A stretch of 64,000 nucleotides of DNA from Hyaloperonospora brassicae. Its lineage: Eukaryota; Oomycota; Peronosporomycetes; Peronosporales; Peronosporaceae. Below the pieces are notes generated by a model that did no database searches, had not been told where the DNA came from, and worked only from the letters and a program-made list of their open reading frames with translations. A program made the translations under genes and the position numbers. The stretch spans positions 186,001 through 250,000 of the forward strand of contig CANTFL010001148.1 of NCBI GenBank assembly GCA_947650285.1, given 5' to 3'. This document shows positions 12,369-21,658 of this stretch, piece after piece; positions within the stretch are counted from its first letter, which is position 1; each line of letters starts with the position of its first letter.

Positions 12369-13345
12369 ACACGCGCTTTTGGCGCTTGTAGACGGATTGC
12401 AAGTATGCAACCGCGTCACGCATCTCAGTCGAGATGTGTGCCCTTCCCCAGGGCGAATCCATGGAATACACGTCCCTCTGCGCACGTTGCGAGTTGTCAG
12501 CACAACTCGCACAAGGGTCCCCCCAAGTGAGGCATGGAATGCCGGCCTCACTTGATAAACGATGCAACCGGTACCTGTCACCGGTTGGCGTTTCCCTTTT
12601 CGAACCTGAGGCGTGTCGCCTCAAGCTTCTTGAGCCACCCTTCTCGTCCAAAATTCTTTACGTTTTGGACGAACGCGTTCCACGCAGCCAAAAGCGAGTT
12701 TTTGTCACGCTTTTGGTTACCATTATGCCATCGATGTCTAAGGAAGACATCGAGATAAAAGTCTTCCTCACCGCAAACGTTGCTCGCGCTAGGATCCAAG
12801 CCGTGAAGCTCAGTCGCATCGAATAAGGGTATTCGATGGTGTTGGCTTTTCTCGTGAGACAAGCCGTTGATGAGCCGTTCAGGCAAACGCCACGGCTTCA
12901 GCTCATCACGCTTCACAGTGGTACCCTTGTTGGTACCACGATTTTCAGTATGACGATGGCTTGCACCATCGTCAAGTCGATCGTGCGAAGGAGCACGGGC
13001 CGATCTCGGTGATGAGCAATCATACTCATCATCAGATTCGTCATCACTGCCGAACATACTGTGTTGCAACTCACGAGTCCGTTCGTTCGGCAGTGGCCTT
13101 GGCAAAAACTGAGGCGTCGCCCGTGATCGAGACGCCTCTGCAGCATTGCCCGAGTCAGACACGTCTGACTCGCCAGAGTAGATGACCTCAATGTCGGGGT
13201 CATCATGCGCACACGATGCTGTACCGCGTGCACCTACAGCACCTGTTGCTGCAGGCGGAGAACGAGCAGCAGACGACGAATCGTCTGCCGCAGAAGCTGG
13301 TACAGGCACAGACTATGTGTGCCTTGAGTCACCCCGCATAGACAT
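11740..13345 (-). CDS. Antisense ORF of element A (disordered/coiled-coil protein, interrupted)
   Basis: Minus strand of the 3' quarter. An ATG at 13345 opens a frame that meets TAG at 13315-13313 and then runs to 12578: acidic serine-rich start with IEVIYSGESDVSDSG and GSDDESDDEYD, then a basic/aromatic part (KPWRLPERLINGL, GEEDFYLDVFLRHRWHN, LLAAWNAFVQNVKNFGREGW). After a frame change, 12651-12307 continues (STEMRDAVAYLQSVYKRQKR), and the same frame resumes at 12087-11740 as a heptad-rich coiled coil (LSGELATAHGEISRLSSEV, YLRDQTDRLERECKNLMDVLERGG) ending in KKKAR. The coiled coil lies exactly opposite the low-complexity stretch between integrase and chromodomain. Function unknown. Splicing of 12578-12651 and 12087-12310 is possible but no convincing introns were fixed. 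Confidence 0.6.
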
Positions 13346-13465
13346 GTTAACTATGCGAGGTCAGGTTGAGTTATGAACGGAACTGACCCAACAAGTGCTC
13401 CCTGTCCCAATGGCATCCAACGGGTGGCCGCCATGATTTTCGATAGTCACACAGTGACTATCAGT

Positions 13466-13480
13466 TAAGGAAGCGGGTGA
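13466..13480 (+). other. Polypurine tract of element A
   Basis: The purine-rich run AAGGAAGCGGGTGA directly precedes the 3' LTR, the expected position for plus-strand priming. Element B has the same run. Confidence 0.6.
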
Positions 13481-13874
13481 TGTAACGGGGCAGCCCGTTA
13501 CATGGAAGTGTCACTTTAAAAAAAAGTGACAACAAAGAATATTAAGTTGAATATTCTTTGAACAATATCACCGATAATGGTGATATAGGTGAAGCGACCA
13601 AAGGGTCTGCTCATTGGTTGATATCTTGATGATATCAACCCACCAATCGCCGCAGGACGCGCGTAATGAGTGGTGACGAAACGTCACCATACACTCAGAT
13701 ATATTAACATAATTAAGTCAGGTTTAACAAAGAGACAGTAGCAAAAAGGCTTTATTATATTAATATAACAGTTCTACTTTTCCCTTATCTACGCTTCCTC
13801 GTTTGCCTCGTGTACGTCTGTCGGGGCACCCAGAACCCTTGCGCTAAGTTCACGCAAGGGTGTGCCCCGTTACA
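13481..13874 (+). repeat. 3' LTR of gypsy element A
   Basis: 394 bp, beginning TGTAACGGGGCAG and ending CCCCGTTACA. Hairpins occupy the same places as in the 5' LTR but with different stem sequence, for example GTCACTTT/AAAGTGAC at 13510-13530. It matches the 3' LTR of element B with only a handful of differences, yet differs from A's own 5' LTR at dozens of sites. Confidence 0.95.
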
Positions 13875-14473
13875 AAAGCGGTAGTCTGGCTGTAAGTCCA
13901 TGGAAGACGCACGATGTGGTTGCTACATCTACGGAAGCTTGTGGGATGACTTACTACGAAAGGCAAAGCAGATCTCATCTGATGCGAGCTTATGCTGGAC
14001 GGACGAACGGGTTTTCCTTGTAGATAACACAGCACCCTTGTTGTCCGACTGCCTGAATAGCAATCAGGATCGTGGAGAGAGTATACCTAGCGCGATAGCG
14101 TTGGTGACTGTATGTTGCTGTCCCGGTGTCATAGCCGCCCACGCATTTGCGGTTCGTGAGCCAACACTGTTTGAGCATGTCGTTACGTGTGCTGTTTGTT
14201 GGGAAGGAGCCGCGTCCAAACGCGATACGTGCGCTGACCTGGCAAGTGCTTGTACTTGCCCTTCAGACTCGTGTCGCGTGGGGGCATGTCGGATGTTCAC
14301 ACTGCTATCGGTGACGCCGCTGGACGTGTGCAGACGTTACAAAAGTGCCCACGAGGTTGCAAGCACCATTTGACCTACCTGCCCCGATTGATCTTACCAC
14401 AACACAGGTCTGTTTCACGAATGGCATGTATTGTTATGGGTTATCTGCAGGCCGCTGCTAGCAACGGATAGGG
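13875..14473. other. Effector downstream region, left copy
   Basis: Nearly identical to the reverse complement of 31051-31640, with only a few differences seen. The boundary with the LTR at 13874/13875 is abrupt, while the right copy continues past the equivalent point. The 157-codon frame 13900-14373 is open in both copies but resembles nothing known to me and is probably fortuitous. Confidence 0.7.
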
Positions 14474-15823
14474 TCACGAAGGACCGGCGCTCGTGTCACT
14501 TGCCCGTTTTCTCTTTCGGTTCGCACGGGGTTCGGGAGGTGCAAGATAATTTTCGAGAACCAAATCCTCGCACCGTGTCTCAAATTTATCAGTATTACTT
14601 CCAGCTCTTCCAGGTCTTTCAGTTCTTCCTTCCCTTGACTTCGTGATCTCGTCGCGCAGCTCATCATAAGTAAAGGTCTTAACCAAATGTTTGTACAGCG
14701 CTGCTTGTAGATCATCGAATTCTTTTGGGCACGCCTTCACTGATTTATGAACCAGTAATGCAGCCTGGCGACCCCCAAATATCTCCGTGAGCTGCTCGAC
14801 GATGACTGAATGTTGCTCTGGATGTTCTCGAGCGAGGGTACCGATGAACAGGACAAATGTATCCACGTATTTATTGTCCAAGACTTTCGTCGTGTGTGGT
14901 ATCATCCCTAGCTTGACAGCAGCGTCTACAACCGTCTTCGAGTCCGCCATCATCTCCGTTCGCATGAGCACCACATATCTTTTGTTAAGCTTGTTGCGAT
15001 TCAGGATCGACAGGATCGATTCGAGTTTGGCGTCGCCACCAACGCAACTTGATAACACTTCTCGCAACGTAAGTTCGTTGCCGCCTCGGCGCCTGTAGTA
15101 TTCCTTCCTGTATCTGTCCAAATTGCCAAGGTCCAGGTTTACCATTGGGTCTTTCGAGCGATCGTCTGCCTGCATAGCTAGGTCGGATTTGGCCTTCTGG
15201 AGCCTGATACCGAACACCACACTGGGATCCATCTCAAATTGAGCTTCCGCCTCTGCTCTCAGGTGTTGAGTAGAAAATTCGCGAGCCGTTGCAATCATGT
15301 CCAGTCCACTTGCGGGATTCGATTCAAGCTGACGACCATATGATTCTACTCTTTCCAGCAACTCTTGTGGTGTCTCGTGTGCCATCCCAGAACGTAAAAA
15401 GTGCTTGATAGCATTCTCATCAAACACTCGCTGCCCGTGCACAGGAAGGTGTTCGACCTCGGGCATGGTCTCACGTTCATGCGCATACACCAATTCCACG
15501 AGACGAGCAACGGCGCCGTTGATTTTCGATGAGATATAATCCACTGGCATCCTCGAGTGAGGCGCATAAACCATGTCCATGAGTCGATCAACTTCTTTGT
15601 TGATTACTGCTTGCCATATATCTGGCATCCTCTCTTCACCCGCCGTGGTCTCGTGTGGACCCAGCCCCTTCTCAACAGGGACGTCATCGCAGCACGCGTC
15701 AGAGGAACGAGGGCTTGCCGAGGGAGCACCTTCCGTCGTCGTCGAGCTGGGCGTCTTCGCAGAGTTCGCGCTGTGTGCTAGAACCGCAGTGAACACGACG
15801 AGCGTGAACGTATGGAGGCGCAT
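14474..15823 (-). CDS. Secreted RXLR-type effector candidate, left copy (449 aa)
   Basis: Starts with a clear signal peptide (residues 1-22, MRLHTFTLVVFTAVLAHSAN, then SAK). An acidic Ser/Thr-rich leader contains EER at residues 63-65 but no readable RXLR; a Cys pair lies at 44-45. The body (70-420) is helical with repeated (A/D)RL(V/M)(E/D)MV blocks, and the C-terminus has a basic RKRKR (about 436-440) that could be a nuclear signal. Layout fits a secreted host-directed effector with a degenerate RXLR, but no WY motif was verified and the target is unknown. The start has a candidate oomycete initiator just upstream (15861-15879). A second copy is at 29716-31050; differences cluster in residues 70-210. 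Confidence 0.75.
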   Translation of the reverse strand: MRLHTFTLVVFTAVLAHSANSAKTPSSTTTEGAPSASPRSSDACCDDVPVEKGLGPHETTAGEERMPDIWQAVINKEVDRLMDMVYAPHSRMPVDYISSKINGAVARLVELVYAHERETMPEVEHLPVHGQRVFDENAIKHFLRSGMAHETPQELLERVESYGRQLESNPASGLDMIATAREFSTQHLRAEAEAQFEMDPSVVFGIRLQKAKSDLAMQADDRSKDPMVNLDLGNLDRYRKEYYRRRGGNELTLREVLSSCVGGDAKLESILSILNRNKLNKRYVVLMRTEMMADSKTVVDAAVKLGMIPHTTKVLDNKYVDTFVLFIGTLAREHPEQHSVIVEQLTEIFGGRQAALLVHKSVKACPKEFDDLQAALYKHLVKTFTYDELRDEITKSREGRTERPGRAGSNTDKFETRCEDLVLENYLAPPEPRANRKRKRASDTSAGPS

Positions 15824-15860
15824 CGTTGGTGATGTTGTTGTCAGTTTCGAGCGAGGGAGG

Positions 15861-15879
15861 GAGCAAATGTTAAAGTGCC
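15861..15879 (-). promoter_or_regulatory. Candidate oomycete initiator/flanking promoter element
   Basis: Read on the minus strand the sequence is GGCACTTTAACATTTGCTC, about 40-55 bases before the ATG. It resembles the oomycete core promoter (initiator followed by a CAWTT-like flanking element). The right copy has the identical sequence at 29660-29678. Confidence 0.45.
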
Positions 15880-15964
15880 AACAAGTCCGAGTCGCACGTC
15901 CGCTTTCTTTAGAAAAGAGCGCCCAGAATGGAAGGTGGTGAGCCTCTTACATGATATTATTATA

Positions 15965-16195
15965 ACATGTGACAATATGATAAATGAGAAGATAAAGTTT
16001 AATAGTCTCACTACAACATCGATAAGTTCAGTGATATTGCTGCAGTGACCCAAGGGTCTACTCATTGATTGATATTCGATTTTATCAACCCACCAATCGC
16101 TGCTAGACGCGCGCAATGGGTGGTGAGTAGACGTTACCATACATGCTTTGGTATAAAAATAGTTAAGTTAGGACTAATAGGACAGGACACATTCT
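15965..16195 (+). repeat. Decayed gypsy LTR fragment in the effector upstream region, left copy
   Basis: Resembles the middle of the gypsy LTRs: blocks CAAGGGTCTACTCATTGATTG, ATCAACCCACCAATCGCTG and GACGCGCGCAATG align with the A and B LTRs, with many substitutions. It is antisense to the effector gene and lies about 140-370 bases upstream of its ATG. Present in both effector copies, so it predates their duplication. The LTR outer ends are not recognisable. Confidence 0.75.
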
Positions 16196-16522
16196 GGGAC
16201 TTACATATATTAAGAAAGCCGCGATTTACCACTCACTTTTCGCTAACCACCACTCACCCTCCATCCAAAATGTATTGTGATTGGCTCATTATATCAGCAT
16301 TATTAAACACACTAATACTGATCTCGCTCGCCTGAAAACGAACGCTCTTTATGCCTACACAGACTTCGACAAGAGGTAATGTATGTAGCACCCACATCAA
16401 TTGGAATACGAATGAAGCGCATCCAAGAATAATGAAGAGGGAATGTCGTACATGCAGCGAGTTATCCTTGGTCATTAAGATATGCTACCGGCAGCCAAGG
16501 TCTTATTCCCATCTAGTTCTAT
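16196..16522. other. Upstream flank of effector unit and junction point
   Basis: 16196-16417 matches the reverse complement of 29122-29340 in the right copy. Homology stops at 16417/16418, exactly where element B is joined in the right copy (29121/29122), so the left copy shows an empty insertion site here. 16418-16522 is unassigned. Confidence 0.7.
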
Positions 16523-16579
16523 TGTAGCGGGTTGAGCCCGTCACATAAAAATTGATACGAATTTAACAGTTTTTATATA

Positions 16580-18888
16580 CAGTCTTCCCTCTGCTAAGTT
16601 ATCCCCGGCCACGGAATAACCTCCGGTAAGTTATAGGATTCGGTTTCCACCGACCTCGTTCTATGGTGACTACGGAATGAGTTATACGGAATAGCCTGAG
16701 GGCCAAATACAACTTATCAGAGGGAATATTTTTGTCCGCCGTGAGCAGAAATATTGTACGCAGAACCTTTTTTTTGTTATTCACTGCAAGAAAGGAGTGA
16801 AAAGAGGAGAGGAAACTACTTCAGCCAGGAATCAAGTGTGGCCTGAGTGGTGCTCGCACTACGGAGATCAGCTTGGACTTGGCGAAGGGTGCGGTGAGCT
16901 ATACGATGGGACTCCTGAAAAAGGTAGAGAAGGGCGATGGATAGACTAAGGATGGCAAGCTTTTCAGCCTTCGAATGCTTTTCCACCTCCTTCTCCGCCT
17001 CAGCAGCACCTTCCTCCTCCCCATACGGATCCTCAACAAGCTTGATGATTTCGGCATCGGTCAGCTCCGCATGCGCCGTCTCCTCCTCCTCAGCCGGATT
17101 GAAAAGAGAAGCGATCAACATTAGATTGCGGAGCGGGAGCCTTTCCAGCGCCGAAACAAGATCCTGTTCCACGCGCTGCTCCTCTACTGCAGCAGCTGTT
17201 GCGTCCTGCTGGGCCTGCTGGCCAACAGTGCCGGCTTCGTTTTCACCCCCACCAGTCGGCAGAGCCGGACCGTCCATGAGTCCCGTATGTCGGAAGCAGT
17301 TGGCGATTGTGGCACTGGAAATCTCGCTCCACACAGCCAGCGACCAACGCATGGCCGTGAGCTGATCAACCTTGTAAAGGTTGATTTCTCCGCGCTCGTC
17401 ACGGTCCAAGGCATTCTGCAGATGCAGCCGGCGGTAGTGCCTCTTGAATGCGGCAATGATCCCAGCATCCATGGGTTGGACCTTTGAAGTCGTATTAGGA
17501 GGAAGAGCCTGGACCGTGATGTTGGTGAGTTCCAGGTCAGCAACAATGTGTGAAGGAGCGTTGTCCATGAGAAGCAGGATTTTTCTATCCATTTGCTGTG
17601 GTCAACGCGTTAGTCAAACCTCATTTACTGTACCACAACGATGATGTTTAAGGCATGCCCCAAATTACCTTCATACTTTTGTCGACGTCTCCCAGCCATT
17701 CCTGGAAGAGTATGCCAGTCATCCAGGCTTTCTTGTTGTTGCGGTAGAGAAAGCCCAGTCGCTCAGCTGTCTTGCGCTCAAAACACCGCGGCTTTTTGGC
17801 GTGTGCAACGAAGAACGGCGGGAGTTTGTCGGATCCATCAGCGTTTGCCGTGAGAGCAACTGTGATGCGCGTCTGAATAGTTGTTAGTGTCAGAGAAACG
17901 CAGGAAACCAAGATGAGAGCAATAATGTACCTTGTCTTTTTTAAACCCTTCGACCTCTTGCTGGGCAATCGTTCTGTCGGGCGTCATACTGTAGAACAAC
18001 CCTGAACAGAAAGTGAGCCTTTGAGATGCTTCTGTACTGTACAATGAGTACAGTACTGTACTGTATTCTCAGACCTACCAGTTTCGTCCATGTTGTACAC
18101 GTCACGTGGAGTATAACCAGCAACCACGGCCTTGAGGTGTGGAAGACCCTCTTCTAGAGAGCCCATATCTGCTGAGCCACTCTCGCCATGAATGCGGACA
18201 GCTCGCAGTTTGTGGCGCCGCTGGAATTTGTGGAGCCACCCATTCGAAAAGCGGATGTTTTCCTCCGAGACGCCCATTGATCCAGCAAAAGTCTGAGCCT
18301 TGGCCCGTATGAGATCTCCAGTGAGAGCGACCCCACGGTGCTGGCACTGCAAGACCCAGAAGGCGACGGCCTCCTCCACAGCTGGGTGCTGGACAGTCCG
18401 AGGACGCTTAGCGCTGAGGTTAGTGGTGTCCATTGCCTCAAGCTCCTTCCTTTTTTTGAGGATTTTGCTGATCGCTGCCTGGGAAAGTGCCTTCTAGAGG
18501 TCAAAGGCGTCCTTTGTCCAAGCCGCCAGGGCAGTCTGGGTGATGCGCGGGTTAGAATCCTGGTGCTTGCAGATGCGCAGCTTTTGCTCGTTGGTAAGAC
18601 GTATCTGCGACATCTGTTCTGAGTGAGCAAGGTACAGTTGGTGGAACTTCTTAACCAGAGATAGCAAAATCACCAGAGACTGGTGGGGCAACCAAAATCA
18701 CAAAATCGTCAAAGGGCACGTGACACGTGACAGACAGGTTTTGAAAGCCTAAGGGTTTGTTGCGTTTTTGATTCTTTAATTAATTAAATTAATAATTTTT
18801 CCGCAGCATATCTCTGCTATGGAATAACCTCTGCTATGTTATAAGATTTGCCTTCCACCAAGTCTATAACTTAGCAGAGGGAAGACTG
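16580..18888 (-). mobile_element. pogo/Tigger-like DNA transposon with TIRs and TA duplication
   Basis: 2,309 bp bounded by terminal inverted repeats CAGTCTTCCCTCTGCTAAGT (left) and its reverse complement (right), at least 23 bp matching, flanked on both sides by TA (16578-16579 and 18889-18890), the target duplication of Tc1/mariner-pogo elements. A second imperfect inverted block (GGAATAACCTC near 16613 and 18821) lies just inside. It carries one transposase gene on the minus strand. It inserted into the LTR of element C, so it is younger than C. Confidence 0.92.
16816..18613 (-). pseudogene. pogo/Tigger transposase, four exons, one premature TAG
   Basis: Cut-and-paste transposase with an N-terminal helix-turn-helix start (LTNEQKLRICKHQ), a CENP-B-type HTH (FSNGWLHKFQRRHKL) and a DDE domain (MDETG, then LLLMDNAPSH, then VQPMDAG for the acidic residues). 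Four exons fit on the minus strand: 18613-18079, 18001-17931, 17872-17669 and 17595-16816. They are separated by GT-AG introns of 77, 58 and 73 bp, all of which restore frame and family similarity. The single visible lesion is a TAG at 18496-18494 in exon 1. Ends TLDSWLK. Recent decay is likely; the gene is otherwise readable throughout. Confidence 0.85.
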
Positions 18889-19860
18889 TATTATCTATTT
18901 CGATAACATTCAATTAATATCACTCGAGAAGAGGTGATGTTGGCGGAATATTATCCATGGGGGTAATATAAGCTGGGTACGTCGCTTCATGGTTGATGTA
19001 CACGATACATCAACCAGATTAACTACCAATTGCTGCTGGACGCGCGCAATGGGTGGTGAGCAAGAAGCCCACATAGGAGATGATAGTTTAATATAGTTAA
19101 AATAAGACAAAATATGGTTTAGCAAAAAAGCTAAACTATGTTATAAACAGCTATACTTTTCCCTTGAACAGAACTTTCGAGTTCGGTTTACTTCCTCGCG
19201 CTTCCTTACGGTACGTGTACGTGACGTCGGCAATACGCAGCCTTGTGTGATAATAACTCAAGGTCTTACCAGTCATTTGGTAAGAGCGTGCCCCGTTAAC
19301 CTGGTAGCACTTCGTAGTCCGTCCAAAGACCACGACCACCTCATTAAACATGAACATGTTCGACGAAGAGGAATGATTTCATGCCACGCGTGAAAGCTTT
19401 AACCATTTAAGTAACATCGAATGGAGTGCGGTAAATTGTATGAGTTTTACCGTAAGCGACACAGCCGTTGCCGCCATGTTAAAGTTCCTTGACAAAGATA
19501 ACGACAAAAGTTTTACGCTTGATCTCGGTACGTCTAGCGACCTGTGATCACCAAGGATATTTTCCCAGCTGTGGGAGCCACTCTTCAGCGGTATTAACCG
19601 ATGTCCGCCCACTAAGGACATCGGTCCACGTATCTACCGGTAACTGTTGTAGTGCTTGTCTACTCGTCCACTGGATTCAATATCTATTGACAGAGACCAA
19701 CAACTTGCCGCTATAGTTAGGTTCATACAAGAGGAACTTGTCACCGAAAGGGAGAAATTAGCCTTGCTTCACCAGATATACTCTCATCAGGCTGAAAAGT
19801 AAAGAGAACTTGGTGCTCAACAGATGCAAATGTTAGGCCAGCGGCAATACAATTTTGCTA

Positions 19861-21130
19861 CGATTGTGGTGGAGTGGTGATTGCTCGTTTTTCGAGCCAA
19901 AAACGACTCTCCACTGGCGCACGGGCGACCGACTAAAGGAGGGGGTACCCCGATTCTGTGCTCTGTGTTTTCTAACTTATCGTGTGTACCCATCGGTGGG
20001 GCGGCTTGAGCTTTTCTTGGTGGACTTGAGCTGAAGCTGGACTTGACTGTTTTAGGGATAGGAGTTGATCGGGTGGATATTCTTAAACCGTTTAAACGTG
20101 GGGGTGGATCGAGTGGAAATTCTTCACTCAATTGCGTGTATGCTTGGGCGCACTCCCAGAGTAGCCTTTATACAAGGGTGAAGCTTGATGCGCGAGCCTT
20201 CTGACCGCTTGAGTCGTGTGGCGATCTTGAATGTGAACCGTAAGGTTCACTGCGTCCAATCGCAGTTTGGGGGGTGAGAATTGACGTTCCACCTGGCGAC
20301 ACAATCCAAAGACGAAGTTTGTATAGACGCAGGTCCTTCTCTGTTCAACGGGAGGCCCAACTTGTTGCCCGGGAGAAGTCGACGCGTGTCATTCGTTGCA
20401 AATTCAATTCTGTTTAATGTCAACCAACCAAATCCAAAACCTACGACTATACCTGTCTGTTCGCTAGGTCAACTGTGGCGTATCGCCTGTCGATGTAATT
20501 CACTTCTTGCATCATGTGGTCAACAGCAGATATTCGGATAGCGGACCGCTCCGTAGTGAATCGCTCCGTAATGGATCGCTCGGGAGTGGATCGCGGTTTG
20601 TGGTCCGCACCAATTATGTGTCCACACAATCAAGCGATACAAACCAAGGTTAGATAGTGGTCAATCTCTCGAGTCTCTGATCGGGCATCCACGTTCGGAT
20701 CGCTGTCGCTTCTGAAACTTCGCATGCTTGATGATCTTAATGATCCACTCTTCCAGCATGCTTCCATATTCACCCATCATCAATTTTTCGTTATCGATTA
20801 CATATTCTAGATGTTGATCACCTCTTGAGTACACCTGTCCTTGTAGCTTGGTGATCCAAACCCTTGATCGCGGATCGTGATCGAATAATCGCCGATCCTT
20901 GACTCTACTCCTCTTTTTAACCTTTGGGTAGATAGATCCGCATAACTTCAACAATCGTTCTCTGTCACTTTGATCCCATAAATTCGTGCCAACGGGTCCA
21001 TCTCGGAGCGCGTTCCACCAATCAAATTGTTATTTCACTTAATGCGGCTCGCACGATCCAAACTTCATAATTCTTCCTCTGCGCTTCTCCGCAACACAAT
21101 AATTGAGCGAACTCAGCAAACCATGATTCT
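19861..21130. other. Unassigned tract between element C and element B
   Basis: No protein family recognised. Frames 19817-20131 and 20661-20954 on the minus strand are open but uninformative. Direct imperfect repeats of (G)GATCGCT/CCGCTCCG occur at about 20540-20595. The last five bases (attct, 21126-21130) are the inverted match of agaat at 5877-5881. Confidence 0.4.
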
Positions 21131-21523
21131 TGTAACGGGGCACACCCTTGCGTGAACTTAACGCAAGGGTTTTGGGTGCCCCGACAGACGTACACGAGGC
21201 AAACGAGGAAGCGTAGATAAGGTAAATGTAGAACTGTTATATTAATATAATAAAGCCTTTTTGCTACTGTCTCTTTGTTAAACCTGACTTAATTATGTTA
21301 ATGTAACTGAGTGTATGGTGACGTTTCGTCACCACTCATTACGCGCGTCCTGCGGCGATTGGTGGGTTGATATCATCAAGATATCAACCAATGAGCAGAC
21401 CCTTTGGTCGCTTCACCTATATCACCATTATCGGTGATATTGTTCAAAGAATATTCAACTTAATATTCTTTGTTGTCACTTTTTTTAAAGTGACACTTCC
21501 ATTTAACGGGCTGCCCCGTTACA
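21131..21523 (-). repeat. 3' LTR of gypsy element B
   Basis: 393 bp; in element orientation it begins TGTAACGGGGCAG and ends CCCCGTTACA. Matches A's 3' LTR with only a few differences, including a one-base change in the terminal hairpin. Confidence 0.95.
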
Positions 21524-21658
21524 TCACCCGCTTCCTTAACTGATAGTCACTGTGTGACTATCGAAAATCATGGCGGCCACCCGTTGGATGCCATTGGGAC
21601 AGGGAGCACTTGTTGGGTCAGTTCCATTCATAACTCAACCTGACCTCGCATAGTTAAC

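Larger units (their letters stand above)
5882..13874 (+). mobile_element. Ty3/gypsy chromovirus element A, full length with two LTRs
   Basis: An 8.0-kb LTR retrotransposon with order LTR-gag-protease-RT-RNase H-integrase-chromodomain-LTR on the plus strand, plus an antisense ORF near the 3' end. Ends are TGTAAC...GTTACA. The flanks do not form a duplication with each other (agaat left, aaagc right), but the left flank matches the left flank of element B in inverted form. Gag and Pol are interrupted by stops and frameshifts that element B shares, so A is probably non-autonomous or relies on recoding. Almost the whole element is tiled with short hairpins (see findings). Identity to B is very high by eye. 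Confidence 0.95.
16523..19860 (+). mobile_element. Truncated Ty3/gypsy element C (same family, diverged), with nested transposon
   Basis: The 5' LTR starts at 16523 (TGTAGCGGGTTGAGCCCGTCACA), is interrupted at 16578-18890 by a DNA transposon, and resumes to end near 19299 (CCCCGTTAA). TGGTAGCACTT then follows as in A and B, and from 19340 the start of gag is recognisable but full of stops. About 19497-19680 is extra relative to A. Similarity ends near 19860 and no 3' LTR is seen. Although the sequence is much diverged, hairpins sit in the same places: 18991-19015, 19265-19284 and 19429-19452. Confidence 0.8.

Noticed and set aside
13900..14373. 157-codon ORF in the effector downstream region, also present at 31151-31624.
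   Set aside because: The two copies are nearly identical because of recent duplication, so agreement is not evidence of coding, and it has no recognisable domain or start context.
20661..20954. Minus-strand ORF as the Gag of another retroelement.
   Set aside because: There is a tempting TGGTGGAACGCGCTC string upstream on the minus strand, but no LTR, knuckle or capsid motif to support it.
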